64,000 nucleotides of DNA from Bradyrhizobium sp. BR13661 (GTDB lineage: Bacteria > Pseudomonadota > Alphaproteobacteria > Rhizobiales > Xanthobacteraceae). Positions within the stretch are counted from its first letter, which is position 1. Each line of letters starts with the position of its first letter. The position numbers and the translations under genes are program-made. Positions 34,882-42,636 of this stretch are shown here, piece after piece. The stretch lies in the NCBI RefSeq assembly GCF_029892425.1, contig NZ_JARXWB010000026.1, forward strand, positions 1-64,000, in the 5' to 3' direction. Below the pieces are notes generated by a model. The model was given only the letters and a program-made list of their open reading frames with translations, did no database searches and was not told the DNA's origin.

Positions 34882-36381
34882 ATGTCCGATGCCATCAAGG
34901 TCGGCTTCGTCCCGTTAGCTACCGCCGCCCGTGGCATTCTGGTCGTGTTCTGTGACGACGCTCTGAAGGTTGGCCCGGCGACATCAAAGACGTTGGGTGG
35001 GGCAGCTGAGCTCGTGAAGCGGGCGGCGGCCGCCGCCGCTTTCAAAGGTAAAAATGGCGCGGCCCTGGACATCCTGGCTCCCGAAGGTCTGAAGGCCGAG
35101 CGCTTGATCGTGATCGGGACCGGGAAGGTGTCAGGCCTGAAGGGCAATGACTTCCTCAAATTCGGCGGCATCGCGGCCGGCAAGCTCAAGGCGGGTTCCG
35201 CATCCATGAGCATCGTGGCGGAACTGCCCGAGGGCGCCATGAGCACCGAGCAGGCGGTTGCGATCGCCTCGGGCCTGCGGCTGCGCGGCTACAAGTTCGA
35301 CCGCTACAAGACCAAGAAGAAGGACGGCGAGGAGGGCGCGCTACGCGCCGATGTCTCGCTGGCGGTCGACGACGTGGCCGCGGCGAAGAAAGCATTTGCC
35401 GCAGCCGGTGCGGTCGTCGACGGCGTCATCATCGCGCGCGACCTCGTCAATGAGCCGCCGAACGTGCTGTATCCCGAGGAGTTCGCGCGCCGCGCCAGTC
35501 AGCTGCGCAAGCTCGGCGTCAAGATCGAGGTGCTGGACGTCAAGGCGATGCAGAAGCTCGGCATGGGCGCGTTGCTCGGCGTCGGCCAGGGCTCGGCGCG
35601 GCCGAGCCGCACCGTGATCATGCGCTGGGACGGCGGCAAGAAGGGTGATGCGCCGGTCGCCTTTGTCGGCAAGGGCGTCTGCTTCGATACCGGCGGCATT
35701 TCGATCAAGCCGGCCGGCAGCATGGAGGACATGAAGGGTGACATGGGCGGTGCGGCCTGCGTCGTCGGCCTCATGCACGCGCTCGCGGCGCGCAAAGCCA
35801 AGGTCAATGTGGTCGGCGCCATCGGCCTCGTCGAGAACATGCCTGATGGCAACGCGCAGCGGCCTGGCGACATCGTGACCTCGATGTCGGGCCAGACCAT
35901 CGAGATCATCAACACCGACGCCGAGGGCCGTCTCGTGCTGGCCGACGTGCTCTGGTATGTGGCCAAGAAGACCAAGCCGAAATTCATGGTGGATCTGGCG
36001 ACGCTCACCGGCGCCATCGTGGTCGCGCTCGGCACCGATCATGCCGGCATGTTCTCGAACAACGACGAGCTCGCCCAGCGCTTGCTCGCGGCCGGCATCG
36101 AGAGCGGCGAGAAGGTCTGGCGCCTGCCGCTCGGCCCCGAATACGACAAGCTGATCGATTCCCAGTTCGCCGACATGAAGAATACCGGCGGCCGCCACGG
36201 CGGCTCGATCACGGCGGCGCAGTTCCTGCAGCGCTTCGTCGACGGCACGCCCTGGGCTCATCTCGATATCGCCGGCACCGCGATGGGCGCGCCCAAGACC
36301 GACATCAACCAGAGCTGGGCAAGCGGCTACGGCGTCCGGCTGCTGGATCGCCTGGTGGCGGATCACTACGAGCGCAAATGA
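34882..36381 (+). CDS. pepA: Leucyl aminopeptidase (M17)
   Basis: 499 aa, normal for the family. ATG 34882 is preceded by TAAGGAGTTACC, an ideal ribosome-binding site. The N-terminal domain is diverged. The C-terminal peptidase domain has GKGVCFDTGGISIKPAGSM with metal-binding Lys and Asp, the PepA signature NTDAEGRLVLADVL (about residue 343), and DLATLTGAIVVALG. Two-metal cytosolic aminopeptidase; PepA of other bacteria may also bind DNA. holC follows after 6 bp, the common pepA-holC pairing. Confidence 0.97.
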   Translation: MSDAIKVGFVPLATAARGILVVFCDDALKVGPATSKTLGGAAELVKRAAAAAAFKGKNGAALDILAPEGLKAERLIVIGTGKVSGLKGNDFLKFGGIAAGKLKAGSASMSIVAELPEGAMSTEQAVAIASGLRLRGYKFDRYKTKKKDGEEGALRADVSLAVDDVAAAKKAFAAAGAVVDGVIIARDLVNEPPNVLYPEEFARRASQLRKLGVKIEVLDVKAMQKLGMGALLGVGQGSARPSRTVIMRWDGGKKGDAPVAFVGKGVCFDTGGISIKPAGSMEDMKGDMGGAACVVGLMHALAARKAKVNVVGAIGLVENMPDGNAQRPGDIVTSMSGQTIEIINTDAEGRLVLADVLWYVAKKTKPKFMVDLATLTGAIVVALGTDHAGMFSNNDELAQRLLAAGIESGEKVWRLPLGPEYDKLIDSQFADMKNTGGRHGGSITAAQFLQRFVDGTPWAHLDIAGTAMGAPKTDINQSWASGYGVRLLDRLVADHYERK

Positions 36382-36387
36382 CATGAG

Positions 36388-36840
36388 ATGACTGAGGTTC
36401 TGTTCTACCATCTGCAAAACATGACGGTTGAGAACGTCTTGCCGCCGCTTCTCGAGAAATCGCTCGAGCGCGGCTGGCGGGTCGTGGTGCAGTCGACGTC
36501 GCCGGAGCGCGCCGATGCGCTGGACGCGCATTTATGGACCTATCGCGACGATTCCTTCCTGCCGCACGCGACATGGCGGGTGGGCGATGTGGCCGATCAG
36601 CCGATCGTGCTGGCGATCGAGCCGGACAATCCGAACGGCGCCAACGTTCGATTCCTGGTGGACAATGCCGCAATGCCCGACGACGCGCAGGCCTATGAGC
36701 GGATGGTGCTGCTGTTCAACGGCGACGATCCGGATGCCCTCGCGGCGGCCCGCAGCACCTGGACGGATTGCAAGACGCGCGGATTTGAGGTCACCTATTG
36801 GCAGGCCGATGAACGTGGCCGGTGGCAGCGGCGGAATTAG
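36388..36840 (+). CDS. holC: DNA polymerase III chi subunit
   Basis: 150 aa: MTEVLFYHLQNMTVENVLPP and the conserved LEKSLERGWRVVVQ and WTYRDDSFLPHA match the HolC family. RVGDVADQPIVLA and LLFNGDDPDALAAAR complete it. Chi links the clamp loader to single-strand-binding protein. It follows pepA after 6 bp and is in its operon. Confidence 0.93.
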   Translation: MTEVLFYHLQNMTVENVLPPLLEKSLERGWRVVVQSTSPERADALDAHLWTYRDDSFLPHATWRVGDVADQPIVLAIEPDNPNGANVRFLVDNAAMPDDAQAYERMVLLFNGDDPDALAAARSTWTDCKTRGFEVTYWQADERGRWQRRN

Positions 36841-36967
36841 CGGCCTGTCGCGATTAATGATAATTTGGACTTTCGCGGGCAGACTGGTTTCGGCCACCTT
36901 CGTGCCGCAAAGTGATGTTGGGACAGGCGCTTGGAGCTACTCCTTGACGTGGGGAATTTGGTTTATC

Positions 36968-37507
36968 GTGCGACATCAAAAGCTTCCAAAGTCGCTCATA
37001 GTTGCGTTGGCTGCCGTCGCGCCGCTGCTTGCGGGCTGCTCGGGCGCAACCAATATGCTGGCATCTGCCAAGGACGCCGAGTGGTTCAACAAGCCGAGCC
37101 GCTTCTTCATCAAGAACATCTCGATCGAGTCGCCGCCGCTGACCCCCGACAAGCCTGTCGGAGCTGAGGATCTCGTCAGCGCCGACGGCGCTTGCCCCGG
37201 CATGGCACCGCCATCAGGACCTGCCGACGCCAACGCGTCGACCACGGCACCGGCGCCCGTGGGCGGCACGGTCGCGCTCGGTCACACCGAATGCGACGTG
37301 GTGCGCGGCATCGGCGCGCCCTCGACCGTCAATCTCTCCAGCGATGCCGCTGGCCGCCGCGTCGCAGTGGTGACATGGACGACGGGTCCGCGCGCGGGCA
37401 TCTACACGTTTACCTCGGGGCGTCTGTCCGCGATCGAGGGTACGCCCGAGGCACCGGTCGCTGCGAAGCCGGTGAAGCCGAAGGCGAAGAAGAAGGCGGC
37501 GACGTAA
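36968..37507 (+). CDS. Putative lipoprotein, 179 aa
   Basis: From a GTG at 36968, with an N-terminal signal SLIVALAAVAPLLAGCSG ending in a LAGC lipobox (Cys about residue 24). Mature part: WFNKPSRFFIKNISIE, then a Pro/Ser/Thr stretch (about residues 55-105), then a compact C-terminal domain with GHTECDVVRGIGAPSTVNL and VTWTTGPRAGIYTF. It ends with a Lys/Ala-rich tail. This second part resembles small BamE-like or SmpA-like folds, but I cannot assign it. A larger frame from 36428 is a holC shadow fused to it. Confidence 0.65.
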   Translation: MRHQKLPKSLIVALAAVAPLLAGCSGATNMLASAKDAEWFNKPSRFFIKNISIESPPLTPDKPVGAEDLVSADGACPGMAPPSGPADANASTTAPAPVGGTVALGHTECDVVRGIGAPSTVNLSSDAAGRRVAVVTWTTGPRAGIYTFTSGRLSAIEGTPEAPVAAKPVKPKAKKKAAT

Positions 37508-37570
37508 CGCGCCGTCGGCCCTCCAGTTGCGCCGATCAACGCGATCAGCAGCATCCGCTCGTGCTGGCCA

Positions 37571-38359
37571 TCACGCGGCCTTGCGCCCCTTGATCGCGGT
37601 GGCCGAGGCGTGAACCGTGATCGCTCCGGACACGCTCGCTGGCAGTCGCGCCCGCAGCCGGCCTTTGAGTTCCGCGGCCTGGGCTTCCGAGAGCTTGCCC
37701 ACGACGCCGCTCGGGCTGCTCACTACCATCGATAGCCAATAGTCGTCGAAGTCAGTGAAGGTTCGCTCGACGACCAGCTCGCGGGTTTCGATCTCGCGCA
37801 GCCCGAGATCCGCCCAAAGCGCTTTGAGCATCTCGAAACGCGAGATGTCCGCGCTCGGCGGCCGTGCTGCGGGAACGCCGAGCGCATCCAGTTCTTCCCA
37901 CAGCGGCTGCGTCGGCGTTCCGCCCCGCATGATGTCCCAGGTGTAGGACGCGACCATGCCGCCGGGCTTGGTGACGCGGACCATTTCCGAAGCACCCTTG
38001 CGCGCATCGGGCACGAAGAACAGCACGAGCGCCATCACAGCGGCATCGAAGCGGTTGGAGTCGTAGGGAAGGGCCATCGCATCGCCAATCGAGAGCTCGA
38101 CCGGCTTTGCCGCGAACTTTTGGCGCGCAGTCGCAATCTGCGCGTCGGACGGATCGATCGCGGAAACGGACGACGGGGCGGATTTCGCAAGAAGGAGCTC
38201 GGTGAACGCACCGTTGCCGGCGCCGATATCCGCCCAGGCCAGTCCCGGGCGAGGTGCCAGCCAGTCGAGGAATAGCGTCCCGGCCGAGCGGCTCCAGGGC
38301 GCCATGAAACGCTCGTAAGCTGCGCCGTCGGTGAATTTGATCGGTTCGGGTGACGACAT
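37571..38359 (-). CDS. Class I SAM-dependent methyltransferase
   Basis: 262 aa. Motif I is WADIGAGNGAFTELLL (about residues 42-57), then AIDPSDAQIATARQKF, IGDAMALPYDSNRFDAAVMA and VRVTKPGGMVASYTWDIM. This is the UbiE/Methyltransf_11 layout, but substrate is unknown. The N-terminal TDGAAYERFMAPWSR is frequent in small-molecule methyltransferases of this type. It is monocistronic on the minus strand. Its upstream gap (38360-38842) carries the large dyad and FixK-like site. Confidence 0.85.
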   Translation of the reverse strand: MSSPEPIKFTDGAAYERFMAPWSRSAGTLFLDWLAPRPGLAWADIGAGNGAFTELLLAKSAPSSVSAIDPSDAQIATARQKFAAKPVELSIGDAMALPYDSNRFDAAVMALVLFFVPDARKGASEMVRVTKPGGMVASYTWDIMRGGTPTQPLWEELDALGVPAARPPSADISRFEMLKALWADLGLREIETRELVVERTFTDFDDYWLSMVVSSPSGVVGKLSEAQAAELKGRLRARLPASVSGAITVHASATAIKGRKAA

Positions 38360-38621
38360 CTGGAATCTCCCTCAAAATCATCTATTGAAAATACTTTGGC
38401 CGAAAAGGTCAGTGCCTGCTTCGTAGCACGGAGCTGCACGATGCGCGACGTGGCGCAGCAAATTCTGCGGCCCCTTTACGTTTCCCATTGGCGCGCAGCG
38501 GGACTCTATCGAACGCCTCGCTTGAACGGTTACGTTGACGGCATTCAGATCGTTGGGGACTGCGCATGAGGCCGCGCGAACTCGCGGCCGCGTGGTCGAG
38601 GCCGTGGAGAAAGACGAAGGA

Positions 38622-38654
38622 ATTGGAAGTACAATCATGGATTGTATATCCAAT
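38622..38654. promoter_or_regulatory. 33-bp dyad, possible operator
   Basis: ATTGGA-AG-TACAATC-ATG-GATTGTA-TA-TCCAAT: both 15-bp arms match except for two bases. AT-rich against GC-rich surroundings, it sits 263 bp upstream of the methyltransferase and 188 bp before the gene at 38843. It resembles a MarR/TetR-like operator; no regulator gene adjoins it. Confidence 0.55.
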
Positions 38655-38774
38655 TGTGAAGTTTGTGCGGCGTTGCATCGATCGGCGCGACGCCATCGTC
38701 AAATCCGGAGCGATTTTATTCGGTTAGATTCACATACGACGAAATCGCCGTATCGATTTGATCGCGCCTGCCTC

Positions 38775-38788
38775 TTGCGCTGGATCAA
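38775..38788 (+). promoter_or_regulatory. FixK/FNR-like box upstream of the Cys-rich gene
   Basis: TTGC-GCTGGA-TCAA fits the FixK2 consensus TTG(A/C)-N6-(T/G)CAA and sits 54 bp before the start codon at 38843. About four such matches are expected by chance in 64 kb, so this is only suggestive. Confidence 0.3.
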
Positions 38789-38842
38789 ATCAAAGCCTCG
38801 GTGCGCTCGCTATCGTTGCGCGCTCGTACCATGGAGGCAGCC

Positions 38843-41800
38843 ATGCGATTTGCGGTCGGACATCGTTCAACGCTAGAGCAACCCGTCGGCACAGTGCGTC
38901 CTACCGTGTCATCGGATCTGGTTCATCCGGCTCGCAAGCGCGCAATACCCACTCTCATGCAACGAAGCATGTCGGCGTTCCTCGTCCTGCTGGGGCTCTC
39001 GCTTGCACCCGCAGCGCCGGCGATTGCGCAAGTGGTGGCCGACGGCAACGCGGCGCTGACCGGCTTCTCCGGTGTGACGCCACCGGTGGTGGTGGCGCCC
39101 GGCGTCGATCCGCTCGATAAAACTTACATCGATCCCAACGGCGTGTCGTTGCGCGTGATCGATCTGCAGAGCATGGGCGGGCCGCCGCAGGCGCAAGTGG
39201 TGACCGCGCCGAAGCCGTTTGCGGTTACTGCGGCGCAGGTCGGCCAGGTGTTCGGCGTCGCGCTCGATAATGCCAGTCCGCCAAACGTCTATGTCGCGGC
39301 GACATCGGCCTACGGCCTGCCGATCGTGGTGCCGGACAAGGACGGCGATGGTCTGCCCGATCGCGTCAAGCAGGGCGCGCCCAATGCCTTCTTCATGTCC
39401 GGCCTGTTCGGTCCGGCGCCCGGCGGTCCCGGCTCGATCTGGCGCATCGACGGCACGAGCGGGCAGGCGCAGTTGTTTGCCAATGTCGCACTCAACGGCA
39501 CTGCCAATCCCGGTCCGGCGCTCGGCGGCCTTGCCTTCGACGCCGCATCGCAATCGCTGTTCGTCGCCGATCGCGCCACCGGCATGATCCATCAATTCGG
39601 CCTCGACGGAACGGAGCGCGGCCGCTTCGATCATGGCGCGCAGGGCCGCCCCGCGGCCGGCGCGCAGCCGGTGCCCTACAATCCGGCATTCCGGCTCGAC
39701 ATCACTGCGCCTGCCTTCTCGACCGAGAATCCGTCGACCTGGCGCTATGCCCCGGCGTCGCGGCTCGTGTTCGGGTTGGCGGTGCATGACGGCCGCCTCT
39801 ATTATGCCGTCGCCGAAGGCCTCCAGGTATGGTCGGTGTCGATTGCCGGCGGCAGCTTCGGCAAGGATCCGCGGATCGAGGTGACGGTGCCGCCCAGCCT
39901 GGCGCCGACCGAAATCTCCAAGATCGTGTTCGACGCGCGCGGCCACATGTTGCTCGCCGAGCGCGCGTCGCCGACCGGCGACTACGCCATGATCGCGCTG
40001 GCGCAAGAGGGCGTCTCGCGCGTGTTGCGTTACGGCCCGGTCTCGACCGGCAATCCCGGCGGTCCGTATTGGCAGGCCCAGCCTGATCATTATGCGATCG
40101 GATTCCCCGCGCAGATGACCAACGGCAATGGCGGCATCGCGATCGGTTATCGCTACACGACAGACGGCGCGATCGACCGCGCAAGCTGCGGCGGCTTCTT
40201 GTGGTCGAGCGGCGAGCGTCTGCGCGTCGCCAACGACGTTGCGACCACGCTGCGGCTTTCGCTCGGCGGCCCGGCCAACGTCAACGGCGTGCAGGGCAAC
40301 GACATCGAGCTCGTCGCGCCCGCCAACGTGCCACCATGGTCGAGCTATTTCATCGACAAGGACGACCGCTTCGACGATCCGGCCGCGCGCGGTCAGATCG
40401 GCGACATCGCGATTCCGCGCAGCTGCGAGCGGTTGACGCTGCACTTGCCGCCGGCGTGGCGGCCTTGGTTCCCGGGCTTTGGCATCGGCCTGCCGCTGCC
40501 GCCGGCCGGACCGTTCTGTCCTTGGCCCGGACCGCACGGATGCACCTGCTTGCCCGGCCAGCCCTGCAGCTGCCCGCCCGGCACCACGCAGCAAACCGGC
40601 CTCCAATGTTGCCCGTACATGCAAGTGCCGGGACCGGGTGGCCAGTGCGCTTCGGTCTGCGCCAACGGCGCTACCGATCCGGCTTCTGTTCAGCTCTGCT
40701 ATTTGGGCCTCAACGCGCCGGCCGATCCCAACAATATCGATCCCAACAACCTGACCTGCGCGAACGGCACGCCCGTTCCTCCCAATGCTATCGACGGAAT
40801 GTGTGCCAAGCCGCCCGGCGCGCAGTGCCCGGCCGGCTACACCCTCATCCCGGCCAAGCACGACGGCCAGGACTTGTGGACCGACTACACTTGCGATGCG
40901 ACGCCGCAGCAGAAGATGTGTCCGCAACCCGGGCCCAACGGCGGCATTGAGCAGATCGGACTCGATGGCCAGTGTCACGAGCTGTGCTCGGGCACCTCGC
41001 TCGCGTTCCCGGTCACGCAGTGCTGCCCGAACGGCATGGTGCCGAACGCCTTCGGCATCTGCGGCCCGCCGCTGCAGCTGAGCTGTCCGCCGCAGCAAAT
41101 CACGTCGACCGGCCAATGCTGCCCGCAGGGCCAGATCCCGCTGCCCAACGGCCAGTGCGGCACGCTCCAGAACTTCTGCCCGCCGCAGCAATTGAGCTCG
41201 ACCGGCAAGTGCTGCCCCGCGAACGAGAAACCGCAACCCGACGGCAGTTGCGGTCCGAGCAAGCTGCAGCAATGTCCGCCGCAGCAATTGACCTCGTCGG
41301 GCCAGTGCTGTCCGCAGGGCCAGTTCCCGCAACCCGACGGCAGCTGCGGCGGCCAGCAGCAGGTTTGCCCGATCGGCCAGCTGACGTCGAAGGGCATCTG
41401 CTGTCCGGCCGGCCAGACACCGCAACCCGACGGGACCTGCGGCCAGTACGGCTGGTTGCCGTCCTGTCCGCAACAGCAGATCAGCAACACCGGCATCTGC
41501 TGCCCGTCCGGCACCAAGCCGCAAGCTGACGGTAGCTGTCAGGCTTGTCCGGCCGGAACGGTCGCAAGCCCGCTGACCGGCGCCTGCATGCAGCAGCCGC
41601 CCTGCCCAAGCAATACGGTGCAGAAGGCCAACGGCCAGTGCTGTCCGTCGTCGCCTGGTATCGCCGCCGCCGGGGCCGCGCCGGCCTGCTTCTGCCCGAC
41701 AGGACAGACCTTCGACGGCCAGAAGTGTGTCAGCGGCAGCCAGCCTGCATCCGGCTGCTTCCCGGGCTACGTCCAACTGTCCGGCGGCGGCTGCTGTCTG

Positions 41801-42163
41801 GCGAGCCAGGCGACGCTCGACGGCGTCTGCTGCCCGCCCGGCCAGCATCCGGACGCGAACCGCCGTGCCTGCGTGGGGACCGCGCCGCTGCCACACGTGG
41901 CGCCGCCGACCGTCACGGTGCCGCCTGTCGTGGTGCCTCCGCCGAAGGGCGTTGTGGTGCCACCCCCGCATGTCGGCATCACGCCGCCGCCGCATATCGG
42001 CATTACGCCGCCACCGCCGCATATCGGCGTCACACCGCCACCGAACATCGGCGTGGTGCCACCGCATATCGGTGTGGTGCCACCGCACATCGGGGTCACC
42101 CCGCCACCGCGCGGAAACATTGTGATCCCGCGCAAGGAGCAGGACGTGCCGAAGGTGCGCTGA
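38843..42163 (+). CDS. Large exported Cys-rich repeat protein, 1106 aa
   Basis: Start ATG 38843 has GGAGG 5 bp upstream; the signal sequence proper is MSAFLVLLGLSLAPAAPAIA beginning at 38969. So either the leader is long or translation starts at 38957/38969. Residues about 60-550 have repeated YVAA, SLFVAD and LYYAVAEG-like elements suggesting a beta-propeller. From about 570 to 1015 the chain is Cys/Pro/Gln/Gly-rich, with repeating units of about 28-32 residues such as SSGQCCPQGQFPQPDGSCGG. It ends with nine or so PPHIGV-type Pro repeats and a basic tail. Probable cell-surface or secreted protein; function not recognised. Confidence 0.8.
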   Translation: MRFAVGHRSTLEQPVGTVRPTVSSDLVHPARKRAIPTLMQRSMSAFLVLLGLSLAPAAPAIAQVVADGNAALTGFSGVTPPVVVAPGVDPLDKTYIDPNGVSLRVIDLQSMGGPPQAQVVTAPKPFAVTAAQVGQVFGVALDNASPPNVYVAATSAYGLPIVVPDKDGDGLPDRVKQGAPNAFFMSGLFGPAPGGPGSIWRIDGTSGQAQLFANVALNGTANPGPALGGLAFDAASQSLFVADRATGMIHQFGLDGTERGRFDHGAQGRPAAGAQPVPYNPAFRLDITAPAFSTENPSTWRYAPASRLVFGLAVHDGRLYYAVAEGLQVWSVSIAGGSFGKDPRIEVTVPPSLAPTEISKIVFDARGHMLLAERASPTGDYAMIALAQEGVSRVLRYGPVSTGNPGGPYWQAQPDHYAIGFPAQMTNGNGGIAIGYRYTTDGAIDRASCGGFLWSSGERLRVANDVATTLRLSLGGPANVNGVQGNDIELVAPANVPPWSSYFIDKDDRFDDPAARGQIGDIAIPRSCERLTLHLPPAWRPWFPGFGIGLPLPPAGPFCPWPGPHGCTCLPGQPCSCPPGTTQQTGLQCCPYMQVPGPGGQCASVCANGATDPASVQLCYLGLNAPADPNNIDPNNLTCANGTPVPPNAIDGMCAKPPGAQCPAGYTLIPAKHDGQDLWTDYTCDATPQQKMCPQPGPNGGIEQIGLDGQCHELCSGTSLAFPVTQCCPNGMVPNAFGICGPPLQLSCPPQQITSTGQCCPQGQIPLPNGQCGTLQNFCPPQQLSSTGKCCPANEKPQPDGSCGPSKLQQCPPQQLTSSGQCCPQGQFPQPDGSCGGQQQVCPIGQLTSKGICCPAGQTPQPDGTCGQYGWLPSCPQQQISNTGICCPSGTKPQADGSCQACPAGTVASPLTGACMQQPPCPSNTVQKANGQCCPSSPGIAAAGAAPACFCPTGQTFDGQKCVSGSQPASGCFPGYVQLSGGGCCLASQATLDGVCCPPGQHPDANRRACVGTAPLPHVAPPTVTVPPVVVPPPKGVVVPPPHVGITPPPHIGITPPPPHIGVTPPPNIGVVPPHIGVVPPHIGVTPPPRGNIVIPRKEQDVPKVR

Positions 42164-42181
42164 CGCACAACAGCAATAAGC

Positions 42182-42205
42182 AAAGAGGGCCGGGTGGCCC
42201 TCTTT
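42182..42205 (+). terminator. Rho-independent terminator of the Cys-rich gene
   Basis: AAAGAGGGCC-GGGT-GGCCCTCTTT: a perfect 10-bp stem whose right arm ends in three Ts, 19 bp after the stop at 42163. It is symmetric, so it would also stop a minus-strand transcript. Confidence 0.7.
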
Positions 42206-42381
42206 GCACGCCTAAAGCGCTATCGTGCCGACTGTGAATTTACCCCGCGGCTTTGTCGAATTGCGCGCTCGCCTCGAGCCATCGGGGCCGCTGTGCTTCG
42301 ACAGATATTTGCAGATGCCGACTCTCAACGCATATCTATTCGCGTGGGCGCGTTGCGCGGCAGCGAGTCGAACCGCTTCGA

Positions 42382-42555
42382 TCACAGGCGTTCGCTGAGC
42401 TTCACGGGGCGATAACTCTCCAAAGCTTCGTCATATTGCGTTCGCGCCTTGAGGGGCGGGCCGCGCCTCCCCAATGTGCGCGCCATCACATCCAGTGATG
42501 TCCAAAGCCGGCCCGCAGCAAATCTAGAGAGAATCTCCAGAATAATCACGCGCAT
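42382..42555 (-). CDS. Possible small protein, 57 aa
   Basis: Minus-strand frame from ATG 42555, with GGAGCTTGAG just upstream, to TGA 42382. It reads MRVIILEILSRFAAGRLWTS, then a basic stretch, and ends EALESYRPVKLSERL. It lies in the 473-bp gap before the RTX gene and diverges from it. Codon use is mixed. It has no recognised relatives, and I am unsure it is a gene; apart from it and the terminator the gap holds nothing I can name. Confidence 0.3.
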   Translation of the reverse strand: MRVIILEILSRFAAGRLWTSLDVMARTLGRRGPPLKARTQYDEALESYRPVKLSERL

Positions 42556-42636
42556 CTCAAGCTCCGCTTCAAGAATGTGATGTTTGCGCCTGCTATGCCT
42601 CGAAAGGAGGGGCTAGATCGATCGAAGGATATTTGG

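Noticed and set aside
38755..38791. GATTTGATC ... GATCAAATC inverted repeat as a large FNR-type operator
   Set aside because: The arms are 19 bp apart, too far for a single FNR site; only the TTGC-N6-TCAA inside it was kept as a weak candidate.
38909..42088. 1059-codon open frame on the minus strand opposite the Cys-rich gene
   Set aside because: It is antisense to a strongly protein-like frame, is Arg/Ala/Gly/Asp-biased as expected from GC-rich antisense codons, and has no start signals or domains.
41970..42110. Possible CRISPR-like array in the repeated 3' end of the Cys-rich gene
   Set aside because: The repeat is coding PPPHIGV units of irregular length, without unique spacers or cas genes.
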